64,000 bases of DNA, from positions 171,144,332-171,208,331 of the forward strand of contig CM056998.1 in assembly GCA_029891345.1 (NCBI GenBank), written 5' to 3'. Position 1 is the stretch's first letter; every line of letters starts with the position of its first letter. The position numbers were made by a program, and so were the translations under genes. This DNA comes from Dryococelus australis. Lineage: Eukaryota; Arthropoda; Insecta; Phasmatodea; Phasmatidae. The notes under the pieces are model-generated. The model ran no database searches. It saw nothing but the letters and a program-made list of their open reading frames with translations, and was not told the origin of the DNA. Shown piece after piece: positions 34,129 through 45,142 of this stretch.

Positions 34129-34621
34129 GGCCATATGTCTTACATGGGAAGATAATTGGGTAACCTGGGATAGTTTTCTTAATAAGTGACAGTCCAATGG
34201 CAGCTATATTAATTAAATCTCAAAAAATCCAAGTACCTGCAATGACTATGGATCTAGTTTGTATTCAAATTGAAATGGGACAACTGAATGTATAATTGGT
34301 AGGTTCCTATTTCCATTATTCGGATGACCTTCAAGTTCATCTGGATAAGTGGCACGAAATTATAAGAGTATGTGGAAGGGAACACCTGTAATATGAGCTG
34401 ATGTGAATGCCGAGTCGGAAATACGGCATTCGCTTGTGACAGATGAAAAAGGCTTGGCACTCGATGGCAATTTACTGGCGAACGATCTCCAATTTGTAAA
34501 CATACCAAGGACACTTCCAACATATGTGTCTCCTGCTCATTGCACTGAATCCTGCCTGGATCTGACAGTTGTAACAAGAGAGGCAGCCAAACTAGTTACA
34601 AATTTGACAGGGGTTGATTGG
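34129..34621 (+). pseudogene. LINE ORF2 endonuclease, middle part
   Basis: This continues the LINE frame cut at 25241: PYVLHGKII, then SDSPMAAILIKSQKIQVPAM and a long second half. That half includes KGLALDGNLLANDLQFVNIP, LPTYVSPAH and LDLTVVTREAAKL, all typical of APE endonucleases of the R1/Jockey group. Stops and at least one frame change interrupt it. At 34617-34621 the bases ATTGG mark the next insertion point. Confidence 0.85.
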
Positions 34622-36010
34622 AAGAGATGGGTTTCATTTGGTATTTAAAAAAGACAGTGAACAGAATTTTGAAAAAGGTGTTAGGAATTGTATACCCGGT
34701 AGGCGTCAGATGTCGCTATGGGGGTGTCACTGATGTGGTTGCGGTAGAGCTGAGTCGTCGTAACCTCGGGGTGCTGTGGGCCGATCACACGGACCACATT
34801 CCCATGTACATTTTGCAGTATTTAAGCTGATGTGGAGGCCTCATTGTTTTCTAAACGAGTGGCTCTTTGGGTGGCCTAATTACCACTTGGTATTGTAAAT
34901 TAAATATGACATCAATACAATCAAAACACTGTACGAGTGGATTGTCAAAGCCAAACCACACGCCCATAAATGACACTCGTGGTACTTTAATTAGGTTGCA
35001 GCACACATACAAATTAATATTTACCCTTAAATTCATATTAACACATGTATCAGGAAATGGTGGGTTTTAAGGGGTCCGTGCCCTGAAATGCCTTTTGGCA
35101 ATCGAATAAAACCACTCATCAGTTCATGCTGTTTATTGCACAATCGATCATTCCCTACAAGAGAATAACTTATACAATTGCTCACTTTAAACCTGTGGCG
35201 AAGACAATGCAGTAAATAAAGCCCTAGACTTGCATTAAGGTAAGGAGTGATGTTAAAATTATAAATTCCCCAGGCGATGCAATTCCTGGGGAGGCGAGGG
35301 GAATATCCCAGACGGCGAAAACAAAAAGATTTCTGATATACTTAACTATTGCTGAAAAATGACCAGCGATGAAGATTGATAACATCCAAGCGGGAAAAGC
35401 GCGAGCGCCGTTTCACACGTGCCTCCCCCTCTGGGTGCGACTTGCTGACTGACTTCCCGCCGTGGTGCAAGGGCTGGCGGTGGCAGGCCCATGCGCCATG
35501 GAGGGATCTACTTGCACACACGGAGAAACAAATTTACCGTTATATGCTATAATACTTTTAAACACTGCAAACGCACAAATCAATAATTATTTCTGAAGCT
35601 TACCTTGAGAATGGAATGAAATGGGGTGAACATAACACTGGTGGCGGTGAAAATAAACATTTGTGACAGAAAACAATAACACTTAAAAACAACAACATTT
35701 GGGCAAAAGGGTTTCTAGATACATTACACTTTATTTGCGGGTCACATGTCTTTATCATGTGGCGAGAAATGTGCTTGTGAAAATGTTATAAACCTTCTAA
35801 TGTAATACACATGTTCCTGTATTATTCTGCTCGCTCTCTCAGGCCGGTAGGCGCTCATGGCACTTCACTCCCTGCACTGCACTGCACTTGCCCGATCTTG
35901 CCCACTCCTGTACTCACACTGCACCAATCAGTCGTGGAGAGCACATGTGTGCTGCACTTGGAAGCAGCCGGCGTGACAAACGGCCTAGGGTGAGGAGTGA
36001 CACACATCAA
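34622..36010 (-). mobile_element. Solo LTR inserted in the LINE (same family as 41517-46606)
   Basis: About 1.39 kb related to the LTRs at 41517-42994 and 45143-46606. Shared features: the AGGCGTC and CTCGGGGT segments near the left end, a CCCAGGCGATGCAATTCC-like block near 35270, the GCACTGCACTGCACTTGC block near 35875, and the GTGACACACATCA end. It is flanked by ATTGG on both sides (34617-34621 and 36011-36015), a 5-bp target duplication, and the LINE frame reads straight across (GVDW then IVTEDSTSDH). The strand follows the polypurine tract of the full element. Its start lacks the TG seen in the other copies. A solo LTR usually arises by recombination between the two LTRs of a full element. 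Confidence 0.8.
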
Positions 36011-37870
36011 ATTGGATTGTGACAGAAGACTCGACCAGTGATCATAGGCCAATTATTTATGAGCTGAATATGACAACAGGACATCATGCTGGAGATAAAA
36101 TTGGTCGAACAAGATTTATTCACCGAGGGGCAGACTGGAAGAGATCCGACGAAATGCTGATGAATAAACTTCATCACTACAGCGAAGAACATTGAAAGAT
36201 CCAGACCAATGTGCAAATGCAATTACAAAACTGATCCAGGATGTATGCAAGGAAACATTGAGAATATCATAACCTGGAATTCAACTAAATCGGTGGTGGG
36301 ATGATGAATGGGAAAGTATGGGTAAGCAGGTTCGAAGAATTCGAAGGGAATTTAAACTGCAAAGAGATCGTAGACGATGAATATAAGTGTTGGAAAAATA
36401 TAGATTCCAGCGAAAGAACTACAAAATAATGTTGAAAGAAAAGAAACAGACATCCTGGAGAAGCTATGTAACAGAAAAAGGAAACGATGACCCTTGGGGG
36501 CTCGTATACAAGAACCTTACAAACAACCTCAAGCATAACCAAGTCATGAAAAGCCTTAAATTCCAGAAAAAATGATTATTATCGATTAGCAGGAGAATGC
36601 GGTGTTATTTACTTTAACGAAAAGTACAGCCAGTATGACGTGAACAATGTGACAGTGAGGAAGAAACTCTCAGAGGGATGTCCCCAGGGATCGGTCCTTG
36701 GACCGATCCTGTGGAAAATTCTGTTTGACACACTTCTTCGGCTGTAGCTACCAGAAGATTTGGAGGTCTTTGCACATGCAGACGATGCGTTGCTCTTAAT
36801 TTCAGTCTGAAGTCGCACTGAAATTATGACCAAAGCTGATGAAATATTGAAAAAGATTGAGAGCTGGTGTAGGAGTGTAAAGTTACAATTTGCAGTGGAG
36901 AAGGCCAATTAACTGAATGATACTTAAAGGAAGCTTAAAGTGATCGCCTGTGGTCCACTTCAAGGAAAGACCACTATGTCTAGAGAGCAAAGTGAAGTGC
37001 CTATGTGTGATCTTGGATAGCAAACTTCGCTTCCAGTAACACATCAGGTATTTGCTGGATAAAGAAGTTAATCAATTCTCTGAAATGAGGACAGTCTCAG
37101 CATCATTATGGGGGCTTTGGTTGAGGACTATGATGACACTGTACAAGAGTGTATTCCTAGGAATCGCCCTTTATGGAGATGGTGTGTGGTGTAAGAAACC
37201 AAAACTGGTACAAACTGAGAGATTATTGCTAGGACACAAAGAGTTGCACTACTAGCCATAACAAAGGCTTACAAGACAACATAAACTGAAGCACTACAGG
37301 TGATCAATGGAGCAATCCCACTGGTTTTGACTATATAAGAACGAGTGCAGCTACAGTAAGAAACTCAAGGAAGCTCTGCAATGAATATCATGAAGAAAGA
37401 TACCAGAAGAGTTACACTATTCCTCTGGCAGGAAAAGTGAGACAATTCGGAGAAGGGCAGAGTCACTAATAGAATCTTTCCAAACATAATGGAAAGATAT
37501 AGCCAGTACTGGACTGTTACAGATTATCATCTCTCACGATTGCTAATTGGACATTGAAACTATAGTGCAAAATTACATGGATTAAATTTTGTTGACTCTC
37601 CCTTCTGCCCAAACTGTTAGGTAGAAGATACTGCCGATCATGTACTTAGAGAATGTCGAAGAATATAGGATATAAGAATTTAACTTTGTAGGAAGCTTGA
37701 AATAGAAGAAAATTAAATAAATCTTAGAAATATAGCGGCAAATAGTAAAACTACCAAGATAATGGAAGAGTTTGCCAGAAATATAAGCAAATGTTTGGAA
37801 GAAATCAAAGAATGGATTCGCGAAAATCCACAAGAGTTCGTGAATGATTCTCCTCTATATATATAAATAA
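36011..37870 (+). pseudogene. LINE ORF2: endonuclease end, reverse transcriptase, C-terminal zinc finger
   Basis: IVTEDSTSDH gives the SDH motif that closes the endonuclease domain. A long degraded linker follows. RT blocks appear at about 36670-36900: LSEGCPQGSVLGPILW, then EVFAHADDALLL (the expected Y/F-ADD box reads HADD), then IESWCRSVKLQF. A post-RT piece (LYKSVFLGIALYGDGVW, near 37140-37190) and a C-terminal CCHC finger follow (CPNC at 37602, then H and C with DTADHVLREC). This order is typical of R1/Jockey-group LINEs. Stops and frameshifts are frequent. RT would copy element RNA at a nicked target. Confidence 0.87.
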
Positions 37871-38345
37871 ATGTTTCCATTACCCGAGTAAAGAAAAAAA
37901 TAGTTATACTGTAGTGACACTGTAAAACTACTATAAAACTTTGTGGTAGGAGCGGCCCCACAACACAGCTTGGGTATTTCCGATGTACATAGACTAGAAC
38001 TTGAACTTAGAAAGGAAGTATCAGAAAGCAACTGATGAGTTACGCGGCCGTGCCTCCCGCTCGGAAAACCTTAAAAGATATAGCGAAGACCAAAGCAACA
38101 AAGGAAATGAGAAATCGGAATAGCAATGACCAAGGCAAGTAAAGAGAAAATGAATCAGGATTCTGAAGACTTAGGCAATGTATAAGGGTAAATAGTAATG
38201 GTATGCCAAGTTCCCATACTAAAGGACTGGACTATGGGGGAAGCAGGATCCAAAAGGAGTCCACAGGCCCCCCTCTCTGCTGGCAGTTCTAAAAGTGATC
38301 GCTGGAATTGAAATATATATAATCTAAGTAGTAGTAGTAGTTAAG
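37871..38345 (+). mobile_element. LINE 3' UTR
   Basis: Non-coding sequence directly after the LINE zinc finger, ending in a short GTA repeat (AGTAGTAGTAGTAG, about 38326-38340). Such a repeat could be the LINE tail. The exact 3' edge is not certain, because no target duplication was identified. Confidence 0.5.
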
Positions 38346-40033
38346 TGATGCAATATAGGCATAATATAATAGAATGTCAGAAAATTGACCCCAAGCTGCT
38401 AGGGGAGTCAGGGTGGAATGCAGGAAAACCACCCTACTCTCACCTTCCAGGCAACTTGGTGTAGATAGTTGCAATATTATAAGAAATTGTAATCCATAAA
38501 GGCTTTAATTGGAAAAAAAGTATCAAATAAAAGAAAACACAAATAAAAATGGAACACCACTTTACCTCCATATTACCCAGAAAAGGCGACGGTAAAAGGG
38601 GGGAGGGGGGTGATAATAAAAATGTGTGAATGGCCATTGGCTGGCCACGAAAAATAAATAAATAAAAGCACCGGCGACACAAGGTACAGTGAAGAGTGGA
38701 CATATCCTAGCCCGTGCATAACAAATTAGTACATGAAATTTTGTTGTCAAAAATTTGTGAGCTGTAATTTTGTTTTAGGTTGGCCGAAATTTGGAGCGAA
38801 TTTTGAGTTTGTTTTTGATTTTGAACTTTGTTTACATAGGAGCTGTACATAAAATTGCAGTTGCTCGCGACACAGGTGTTGCTTTTGCTGTACTTGTGGT
38901 TGTACCACTTAAATTGGATTGTACCTAGTTCGTATTTGGCTACCACATATTTTGGGAGAGGGTGCAAACATTGCAAACACAGTGGCATGAGGTTGCCAAC
39001 AGGTATTAGACCAGACTTTGTAGTGATGCAGCATGGCAGACAAATGGGGCGGTGGGGGAGGGTCACAGCCTACCCCTGCATAGCTGACCACCATAAGCCT
39101 GTTGTAGGGGTATACCGGCTGTCAGTGGGGTGTGTGTGTGCTCCTGCGCACACAATCCATAGCAGTGATCGATATTCCCAGCTGCTGGTGGTGTAGATAA
39201 AAGGGGGTGGGGGCAGAATGGACAAGTACAAGTACACCTGCCGCCCACAGCGTAGTTTCCAATGCAGGAGGGCTGGAGGGGTTATTATGCCTTACCGTCC
39301 CACAATGGCTGTTTTGCTGAGGGTGCCCTTCGCCTTTGGCACAATGGCAGCTGATGGCTGGTTTTGGCATGCTTTCCATGCCACATGTTGTGGCATCTCT
39401 GGGTGTACTTCTGGCATCTGGAAGGCTGATTTCACTGCTCCCAATATTTCTAGATGCTGTCAAGAGGAAGTAAGTGAAGGAAAAGCATTGAAAGAGAGGA
39501 ATTTTGTAGTTTTCAGGTTCAGAAGTTCAGGAATGACAACTGAAAAGTACACCACATGGAAGGGCTACAATTGATGTGGGTTGGCTGTCTGATTTTGTGT
39601 TAAGTTGAACTTTGAGAGTCGGTGAACACATTGTAAAGGAAAATTGTTCAAGGATTGGAATTCCCGACAAGGCACAAGATATCATTTTCAAATGGAGCCG
39701 AGTTGTTGCTACTGTTGACATGGGTGATCTCAGGGTGGTGTGGGCTGTGTGCTCGGATGTATGTGATCCCTCGGTGAAATCATGATACATACTTCTCGTT
39801 GAATTACTCACGTATGTAGTTTTGTGGGCCAATTGAGGCTTGCCCACATACCTTAAAAGGTGAAATTTCTGAATTAGTTATACTCATCACTGACTGGTAG
39901 ATGTTAGATGGGATTGAAGTGGGTTATAGATCACTGTCCCCAAAACACCCGAAGGTAGTGCTTGAATTAAAACTCATGTTGTTGGCAAACACTCTTGTAT
40001 TTAACCTTGCACCTTGATTACACTCCACTTTAG
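38346..40033. other. Unclassified stretch upstream of the candidate exon
   Basis: Several overlapping open frames occur on both strands (39218-39574 plus; 39463-39122 and 39847-39527 minus), none with a known motif. A G-rich patch lies at 38599-38613 and a short (AAAT)n tract at 38650-38668. If 40034-40162 is a real exon, part of this is its intron. The last 30 bases before 40034 are pyrimidine-rich, as expected before an acceptor. Confidence 0.4.
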
Positions 40034-40162
40034 GTGGAAACTACACCTTTTCCTGGTCGTAGCACACCAGGATGGCTATACAATAAAAAAGTGTGCGAAG
40101 CCTACATGAATTATATGATGAAAGTTAAGCTTCCACAAGCAATTCCAGCTCTGGGGAAGTAG
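40034..40162 (+). CDS. Candidate exon, unknown protein
   Basis: CACTCCACTTTAG at 40021-40033 is a plausible acceptor. It is followed in frame by 42 open codons ending in TAG (40160-40162). The peptide is strongly protein-like: FPGRSTPGWLYNKK, KVCEAYMNYMMKVKLPQ, AIPALGK. The same frame has a stop immediately upstream of the acceptor, so the unit only makes sense as an exon. A weak donor (GAA/GTAGGC) at 40159 could let it splice onward instead of stopping. I do not recognise the family. It could be a fragment of an old gene or of a transposon. Confidence 0.35.
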   Translation: METTPFPGRSTPGWLYNKKVCEAYMNYMMKVKLPQAIPALGK

Positions 40163-40805
40163 GCGGCTATGTATTATGAACCACTGTTCATTTTTTGTCA
40201 CTGTACAATCCTCTATCACCCTTGTATGTTACTGGACACAACTGTTATGATTGAATTACTCCTGTTTAAATTCAGAGAGAGTAGAGTTCGGTGAAATGCT
40301 GGTTAGATGCGTGTATGTAAGAGTGTTATTGTCAGTAGCAGGGTTATCTGGTAGTGAGATGTTTAGGATGGCAACACATTCTTCCACATTGCATGCTACT
40401 GTGTTACCCGGCGACATTGAGAGTGCATAGGTCAGCTGATTCTCTGACTCCGGAATGTGCTGTTCCTTGACTGTAGAAACAGGGCCCAGCAGGTAACATT
40501 TCTGCGAACTTCTTTGGTGCTGTTAAGCCAGACTAGACACCTGTCATCTGTAAACCATGTGATCTGCTGAAATTCCACATGCAAAGCAAAAAGTTAGACA
40601 ATTATTTAGGGTTCAGAAACAATAAATTATACAGCATGATTTCGCCATCAAGCTCAGAAAATTAATAAGTTAGTTGAAATCTGGCAGTAGATTAAAAGTT
40701 CTTAAAAATTCAATAAATTATTAATATTCTTTGTATGTTAACAGCTGTAACACATTTTAATGCAGTTTTTCTTGGCTAACAATTTTACTTCGGCCAATTT
40801 TACTT

Positions 40806-40848
40806 ACTATACCAAGAAACGATTTTAAAAATCGTTTCTTGGTATAGT
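40806..40848. repeat. Perfect 43-bp palindrome
   Basis: Two 21-base arms are exact reverse complements around one central base. The left arm begins ACTATACCAAGAAACG and the right arm ends CGTTTCTTGGTATAGT. It lies in otherwise AT-rich, unremarkable sequence. As DNA it can form a cruciform; as RNA it would be a perfect hairpin with almost no loop, which does not suit a microRNA precursor or a transcription terminator. A perfect palindrome decays quickly, so it is probably recent. Confidence 0.9.
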
Positions 40849-41516
40849 CACTAAACTTCTATTTCTGAAGGATGTGTGGGCATAGATTTTATGGAACGTT
40901 CAGTAGAAAATAAGTTAATCAAAGTCTTACAATATATTAGGAAACCGAGATGAAATAAATGTGCTGCTTAGCAGTTATACTTAAATGGTTTATCTCATAG
41001 ACAATAATAGAAAACCCATTTACTATAGGAGAAACTTAACAAATTTCCACTGGAACACCACCTATAAATTGTCTAGAATGTAGAATTTGGCACCCAAACT
41101 GATGCCATCACTGGGGACCAGTACAGGAAGGCAAAAACGTGTAGTTTTTAATATCTGCTTTTCAAACTAAATACACCTTCTAGACCTATTATATTGTGCT
41201 GTGCGCACTCTGTCGTCCTTGAGGATCAATTTTATTATGAACTTTACCCTAGGATCCACTTAAATATCACAACTTAACATCTTCAGAAAAATCTGGATCA
41301 GCAATACTGGCTTATCAGCTAAAATCTGTTTCAGAATACTGGCCAAATGGGCCCCTTAAGGAAATGGATCTAAAGAAAGTCCACTCTAATGGATGCGGCC
41401 ATATTGGTTTAGTTTCCGAATTCTCACTAGGTATACCGATGCAAGTATTCACGCATCCACTGCCACGGGATACGAAACTCACATCCACTGTCGCATCCAC
41501 ACATCTCTTATGGCAG
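40849..41516. other. Non-coding stretch left of the LTR element
   Basis: No gene is supported. Overlapping open frames at 41315-41500 (minus) and 41364-41636 (plus) show no motif, and the plus one runs into the LTR. The words CGCATCCAC and CATCCACTG repeat irregularly at 41450-41500. Confidence 0.45.
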
Positions 41517-42994
41517 TGTCAAAGTTGTCGGAAAAAAGGTAGGAATCTGCCACATGTTCAGGCAGCCACTTTGACGGATGTCGCTGTGTCAGAAATGGGG
41601 TTAGAAAGGTTTGGGGGTGGTGAAGGTGAGGTCTAAGATGTGGTTTACCCGACTAGGTGCCAGGCGTCGTCAAGCGACACCAAGATGGTAAGTGATTGTT
41701 GTAGCATGATGACTCTCGATAATCTCGGGGTTGCGGGCCATACGCCCGGACCAATCTCCTTGCTGATGATGCTGTCGACCTCTGCCCCTATGATGCTATC
41801 TCCAATTAAGTTGTATTGTTGGTGTTTCCTAAATGGTAGCCGGTGAGTAGACTACGTATCATGCTGACCAGTCTTTGGCAGGAAACTTACAAAATCGTTA
41901 ACACTCACGTAGAGTGTCAGGATTGTTAGGGTCAACCACACACCCATAAAATACAGAAGAATTTGCTAATACATATACACATTCGAAAACTGGATAGAAT
42001 AAATAAACACTGACATGATATGAACGGGTATTGTTAGGGCCCGTTCCCTTGAATGCAAAAGGTGTTCGTAATAACTTACGTACTATTAAGTTCAAAGCAG
42101 CATTTATTTGACATCACTATAAATCCTTCACAGAGGAACACTTTACATGCGAAGAAATGTGGCTCCACAATACCGGCCACTGCGGTTAAGCTGAAAACAG
42201 TCTTGCGACAATAATGAACTTACGGTGTTAAATACTTCCCAGGGCGATGCTATTCCCATGGGATGTGAGGGTGGTGTATTGGACGGCTAAAACGAGAAAG
42301 GTTCCAGAAGATGAAGTCTATTGCAATTAAATGTCCATACCAAAAATGATGAAGGCTGCCCGACGTGCTGGAAAAGCCGGAGCTCGCGACACACACACCA
42401 CCTTTGTACAATGCTACTTGCTGACTAACTCTCCTGCCTGACATGCGGGTGGGCATCGAATGACCCACACACCAGAACAAAACTACTTCCTGCTACAACA
42501 CATATATCTCTTGCTTAACAACATGCTACCTACCAAAACCTATGTTAAAAATTACATATAAGAATCTACAACACAAAACACTGTTGAATGATAGTGGACA
42601 TAGCACTAGATGAGTGATTAAAGAAATATACATGAAAACAAGCTCAACGACACACTGGGAATCAAGGAAAGGTAAACAAGCGATAAATCCTTTAGTATGC
42701 AACAAAAACTCCTAACTTGGTGTAGGCCCTGGGCTCTAGGGTCTACTTTAATACTACACCACCTTGTAGAGTCTCTATTGTAGGCATCTTTGGCAACCAC
42801 CAACTGTGCTGCACCAGCATGCTCCCATTCTGCACTACACTTCACTGCACAGCAACTGACTTCGACACTTATTCGAGCACCTAAGACCTGGTGCACGGTC
42901 TGCTCGTCAGTAGAGAGCACATCCGTGATGTGGTGGCAAGGCAAGTAGCGGCCTGACAACTGTCTTTGGCGGTGAGGGAACATGGCACACATCA
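41517..42994 (-). repeat. Left LTR (3' LTR of the minus-strand element)
   Basis: Matches 45143-46606 over its whole length with scattered substitutions and small indels. Clear shared blocks are GAAACTTACAAAAT near 41882, AATACCGGCCACTGC near 42171, and the TGGCACACATCA end. The first 70 bases contain an internal inverted repeat, TGTCAAAGT...ACTTTGAC. Confidence 0.88.
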
Positions 42995-43011
42995 AACATC
43001 CCCCTTTTTTT
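42995..43011 (-). promoter_or_regulatory. Polypurine tract of the minus-strand LTR element
   Basis: On the minus strand the bases next to the left LTR read GAAAAAAAGGGGGATGTT, a clean purine run ending at the LTR border. This is the expected position of the plus-strand primer if the element is transcribed leftward. The corresponding place next to the right LTR is much less purine-rich. Confidence 0.7.
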
Positions 43012-43256
43012 CACTAAACTATTTGTAAGCCGGCAGATTTCACTGACAGCAGCTGCAAGTGCGGGTCGGCCTGCGAGGTGGTACCCTGCTCCTATGGCCC
43101 TGCTGCTCGATACACTGCTATTGGTTGCCCCTTCCTGGTAGGCAACTCTGGCTGCTTGAGTTGCTACGGGTTCCCTGTGGGGCGTAACTATGCAGGGTGA
43201 CTCCTGCAAGCTCTACTCCCCTTCATCAGCACTTGCTTGAGGTGCCGATGCACACT

Positions 43257-43605
43257 CTAGCTCGCTCCCTTGCTCTTGGAGCTCATCGACGGCATCCCCG
43301 TTCTGCATACGTCTGGTGAACTCTTGGTGTTGATGTGCTCAAGTGGATCCATTGTGGGCTTTCCCCCCTGAGATGCCACCATTCCTAGCATCTCTCCATG
43401 TTCCTTCGCCTGCTTGACGTGACTTTCGCAGTTGTGGAGTCGCGATACACCGAGACCGACCTCGTCGTCGATAGCACCCGGGATTAGCCGTATGTTGTCC
43501 CGGTGCACCCCTACCTTGCACCTCCTGCCTCCTCACTAGCTTGCATGTTTTGTTCATATTACTCCTCCTACACACTTGCTTTTTGTGTATATCCTCCTCC
43601 TGCAT
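43257..43605 (-). other. Second open region inside the LTR element
   Basis: Two overlapping frames are open on the minus strand (43508-43257 and 43605-43339). The first has an ordinary protein look (RDNIRLIPGAIDDEVGLGVS, SHVKQAKEHGEMLGMVAS); the second is arginine-rich. A further frame (43209-42907) runs through the polypurine tract into the LTR. No domain is recognised. They may be remnants of one gene broken by frameshifts. Confidence 0.3.
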
Positions 43606-43740
43606 GCTATGTACAATGCTCCTGCTTCACTTTTCTGCTATGTATTTGCCCTCCTGCATGCTATGCACATCCTGCAGTTACATGCTATTGTTGGTATGTA
43701 TATGTCGTCCTGCATGCTATGTATATCCTGCACTTGATGG
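43530..43740. repeat. Degenerate repeats with a CCTGCATGCTATG core
   Basis: CCTGCATGCTATGTACA, CCTGCATGCTATGCACA and CCTGCATGCTATGTATA recur at about 43601, 43652 and 43711, with a weaker relative near 43540. The spacing is about 50-60 bases and irregular. They produce the SCMLCT-like repeated peptide in one plus-strand frame, which is not a protein. Confidence 0.65.
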
Positions 43741-43800
43741 GTATGGAGTGATGGGCAGGAAATTTGAAAAAATGTGAGGCATAGTTGGCCATACTGGTGG

Positions 43801-44730
43801 TTAAATAGGTGTAGAAAACATGTGGGGTAGTGGCGGGTAGAATGGCGTAAGTGGTTGGAATGGATACAGTATGTGAATTGAGGTAGGTTTCGGTAACAAG
43901 GATTTGTTTACATTTGCCACATGTGTGGCGGGAGCGCATGGTGTCTCCGTTTCTCCCTGCTCCCCTCCACTGCTATGCTGCCACTCTCCTCGCTTGTCAT
44001 GCATCGCTGTGCTCGACATTTTGTTGCTATCCCTAGCCACTATCAGTTGTAAATGATTACTCTTGACATTTACTGCTACATCATTGTCCCATTGTCCCAA
44101 CAAGTCGAAAACGTCATTCGGTGTGTCCATGGATATGGATTGTGTTCGGTTTATGTCCTGCATTACGTCTCTTGTTGTGGCACTGCATGCCAAACAAGTA
44201 AACATGAGTCCCAAGGCTGTTACATTCCTTATCATTAAGACACACACGTTGATAACTGATGTTACACTGTGTGAATTTGAGCACACCGGTACCCTGGCCA
44301 TTACACAAAAATTTACACAATATTTCGGCAAATTGTAATTTTGAAAACTGTCTGTTTTAACCTTAGATTGTGCTGGTAGGCAGTGAATTCCCTGCATTGT
44401 TACACTGTCACTATATTTTACTGCACTACAGTTGTCACAGATATGGTTGTCAACAAAGCTGGTCTTGCGATGGCATTGGCAACTATCCCTGGCTTCATGC
44501 ACTGTTTGAAAGCCTCGTGTAGTGGGGCATAAACATTCCGGACACCACAGCATCGGTGCTATCTGCAATCCTGCTAGCCATGCTTTGTTTGTCAACAAAA
44601 CCACATGCGTGGTAGACGCGGGTGTCTCAGCATGGATATAATGGGTTGGAGAAAAGGTGCGCCCTCCCCTCTCGCAATGGGGGTGTCCTGCTCGACCCGA
44701 TGTGATGCGGGTATCAACTACCCGGCACAC
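43801..44730 (-). CDS. 309-codon cysteine-rich open frame, unknown function
   Basis: The minus-strand frame is open from a stop just above 44730 to TAA at 43801. The first codon of the open stretch is GTG; the first ATG is codon 60, giving 250 residues. The middle third is cysteine-rich: WCPECLCP, DSCQCHRK, HICDNCS, KYCVNFC, VPVCSN, FTCLAC. Part is hydrophobic (NVTALGLMFTCLACSATT), perhaps a membrane or hydrophobic segment. The C-terminus is polar (FDLLGQWDNDVAVNVKSN), then serine- and proline-rich. CxxC pairs suggest metal binding or disulfides. I recognise no Gag, Env, RT or transposase signature. The length without a stop is unlikely by chance at this base composition. Confidence 0.4.
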   Translation of the reverse strand: MCRVVDTRITSGRAGHPHCERGGRTFSPTHYIHAETPASTTHVVLLTNKAWLAGLQIAPMLWCPECLCPTTRGFQTVHEARDSCQCHRKTSFVDNHICDNCSAVKYSDSVTMQGIHCLPAQSKVKTDSFQNYNLPKYCVNFCVMARVPVCSNSHSVTSVINVCVLMIRNVTALGLMFTCLACSATTRDVMQDINRTQSISMDTPNDVFDLLGQWDNDVAVNVKSNHLQLIVARDSNKMSSTAMHDKRGEWQHSSGGEQGETETPCAPATHVANVNKSLLPKPTSIHILYPFQPLTPFYPPLPHMFSTPI

Positions 44731-45142
44731 TCAGCTGACATGCAGTGCGGCATGGTGCGAGTGGTCAACTGGCTGCCGGTGGTGGCTGAGAGTGTGTGTG
44801 ATGGGTGAGGGGTGTTATCCACCCACCCATTGTTTCTCCTTCTCGCCGTTACTCCCTGCTCCTCCAAGCAGTGTGATGTGGGTTGCAGTGTGGCATCCTT
44901 TTCCAATTGTTGACAAATGACATGCTTCCCAGCGTCTGGACGGCGTCCCCAAGGCGTCACCAAGCCACATTGCCCTTGCTAATGCCTTTCTGTTGTCCTC
45001 TCGTAATTGGCTGGCAGGAATAGGTGGGAATAACTAGCGATCAGGAAAAATTGCGGAAAAGTTCGAAAATCTTATGGAAAATTTTTGGCGGGGAAAAATT
45101 TTGGCAGGAAATTGGCTCCACGGAAGAGCGACACTTTGGTGG

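Noticed and set aside
40806-40848. Palindrome as a terminator or microRNA precursor
   Set aside because: There is no loop and the arms pair perfectly. Neither a Drosha-type hairpin nor a bacterial terminator in a eukaryotic genome fits.
43503-43777. Overlapping cysteine-rich plus-strand frames with repeated ACYV/SCMLCT
   Set aside because: They arise from the CCTGCATGCTATG repeats and lie antisense inside the LTR element. No start context or domain supports a gene.
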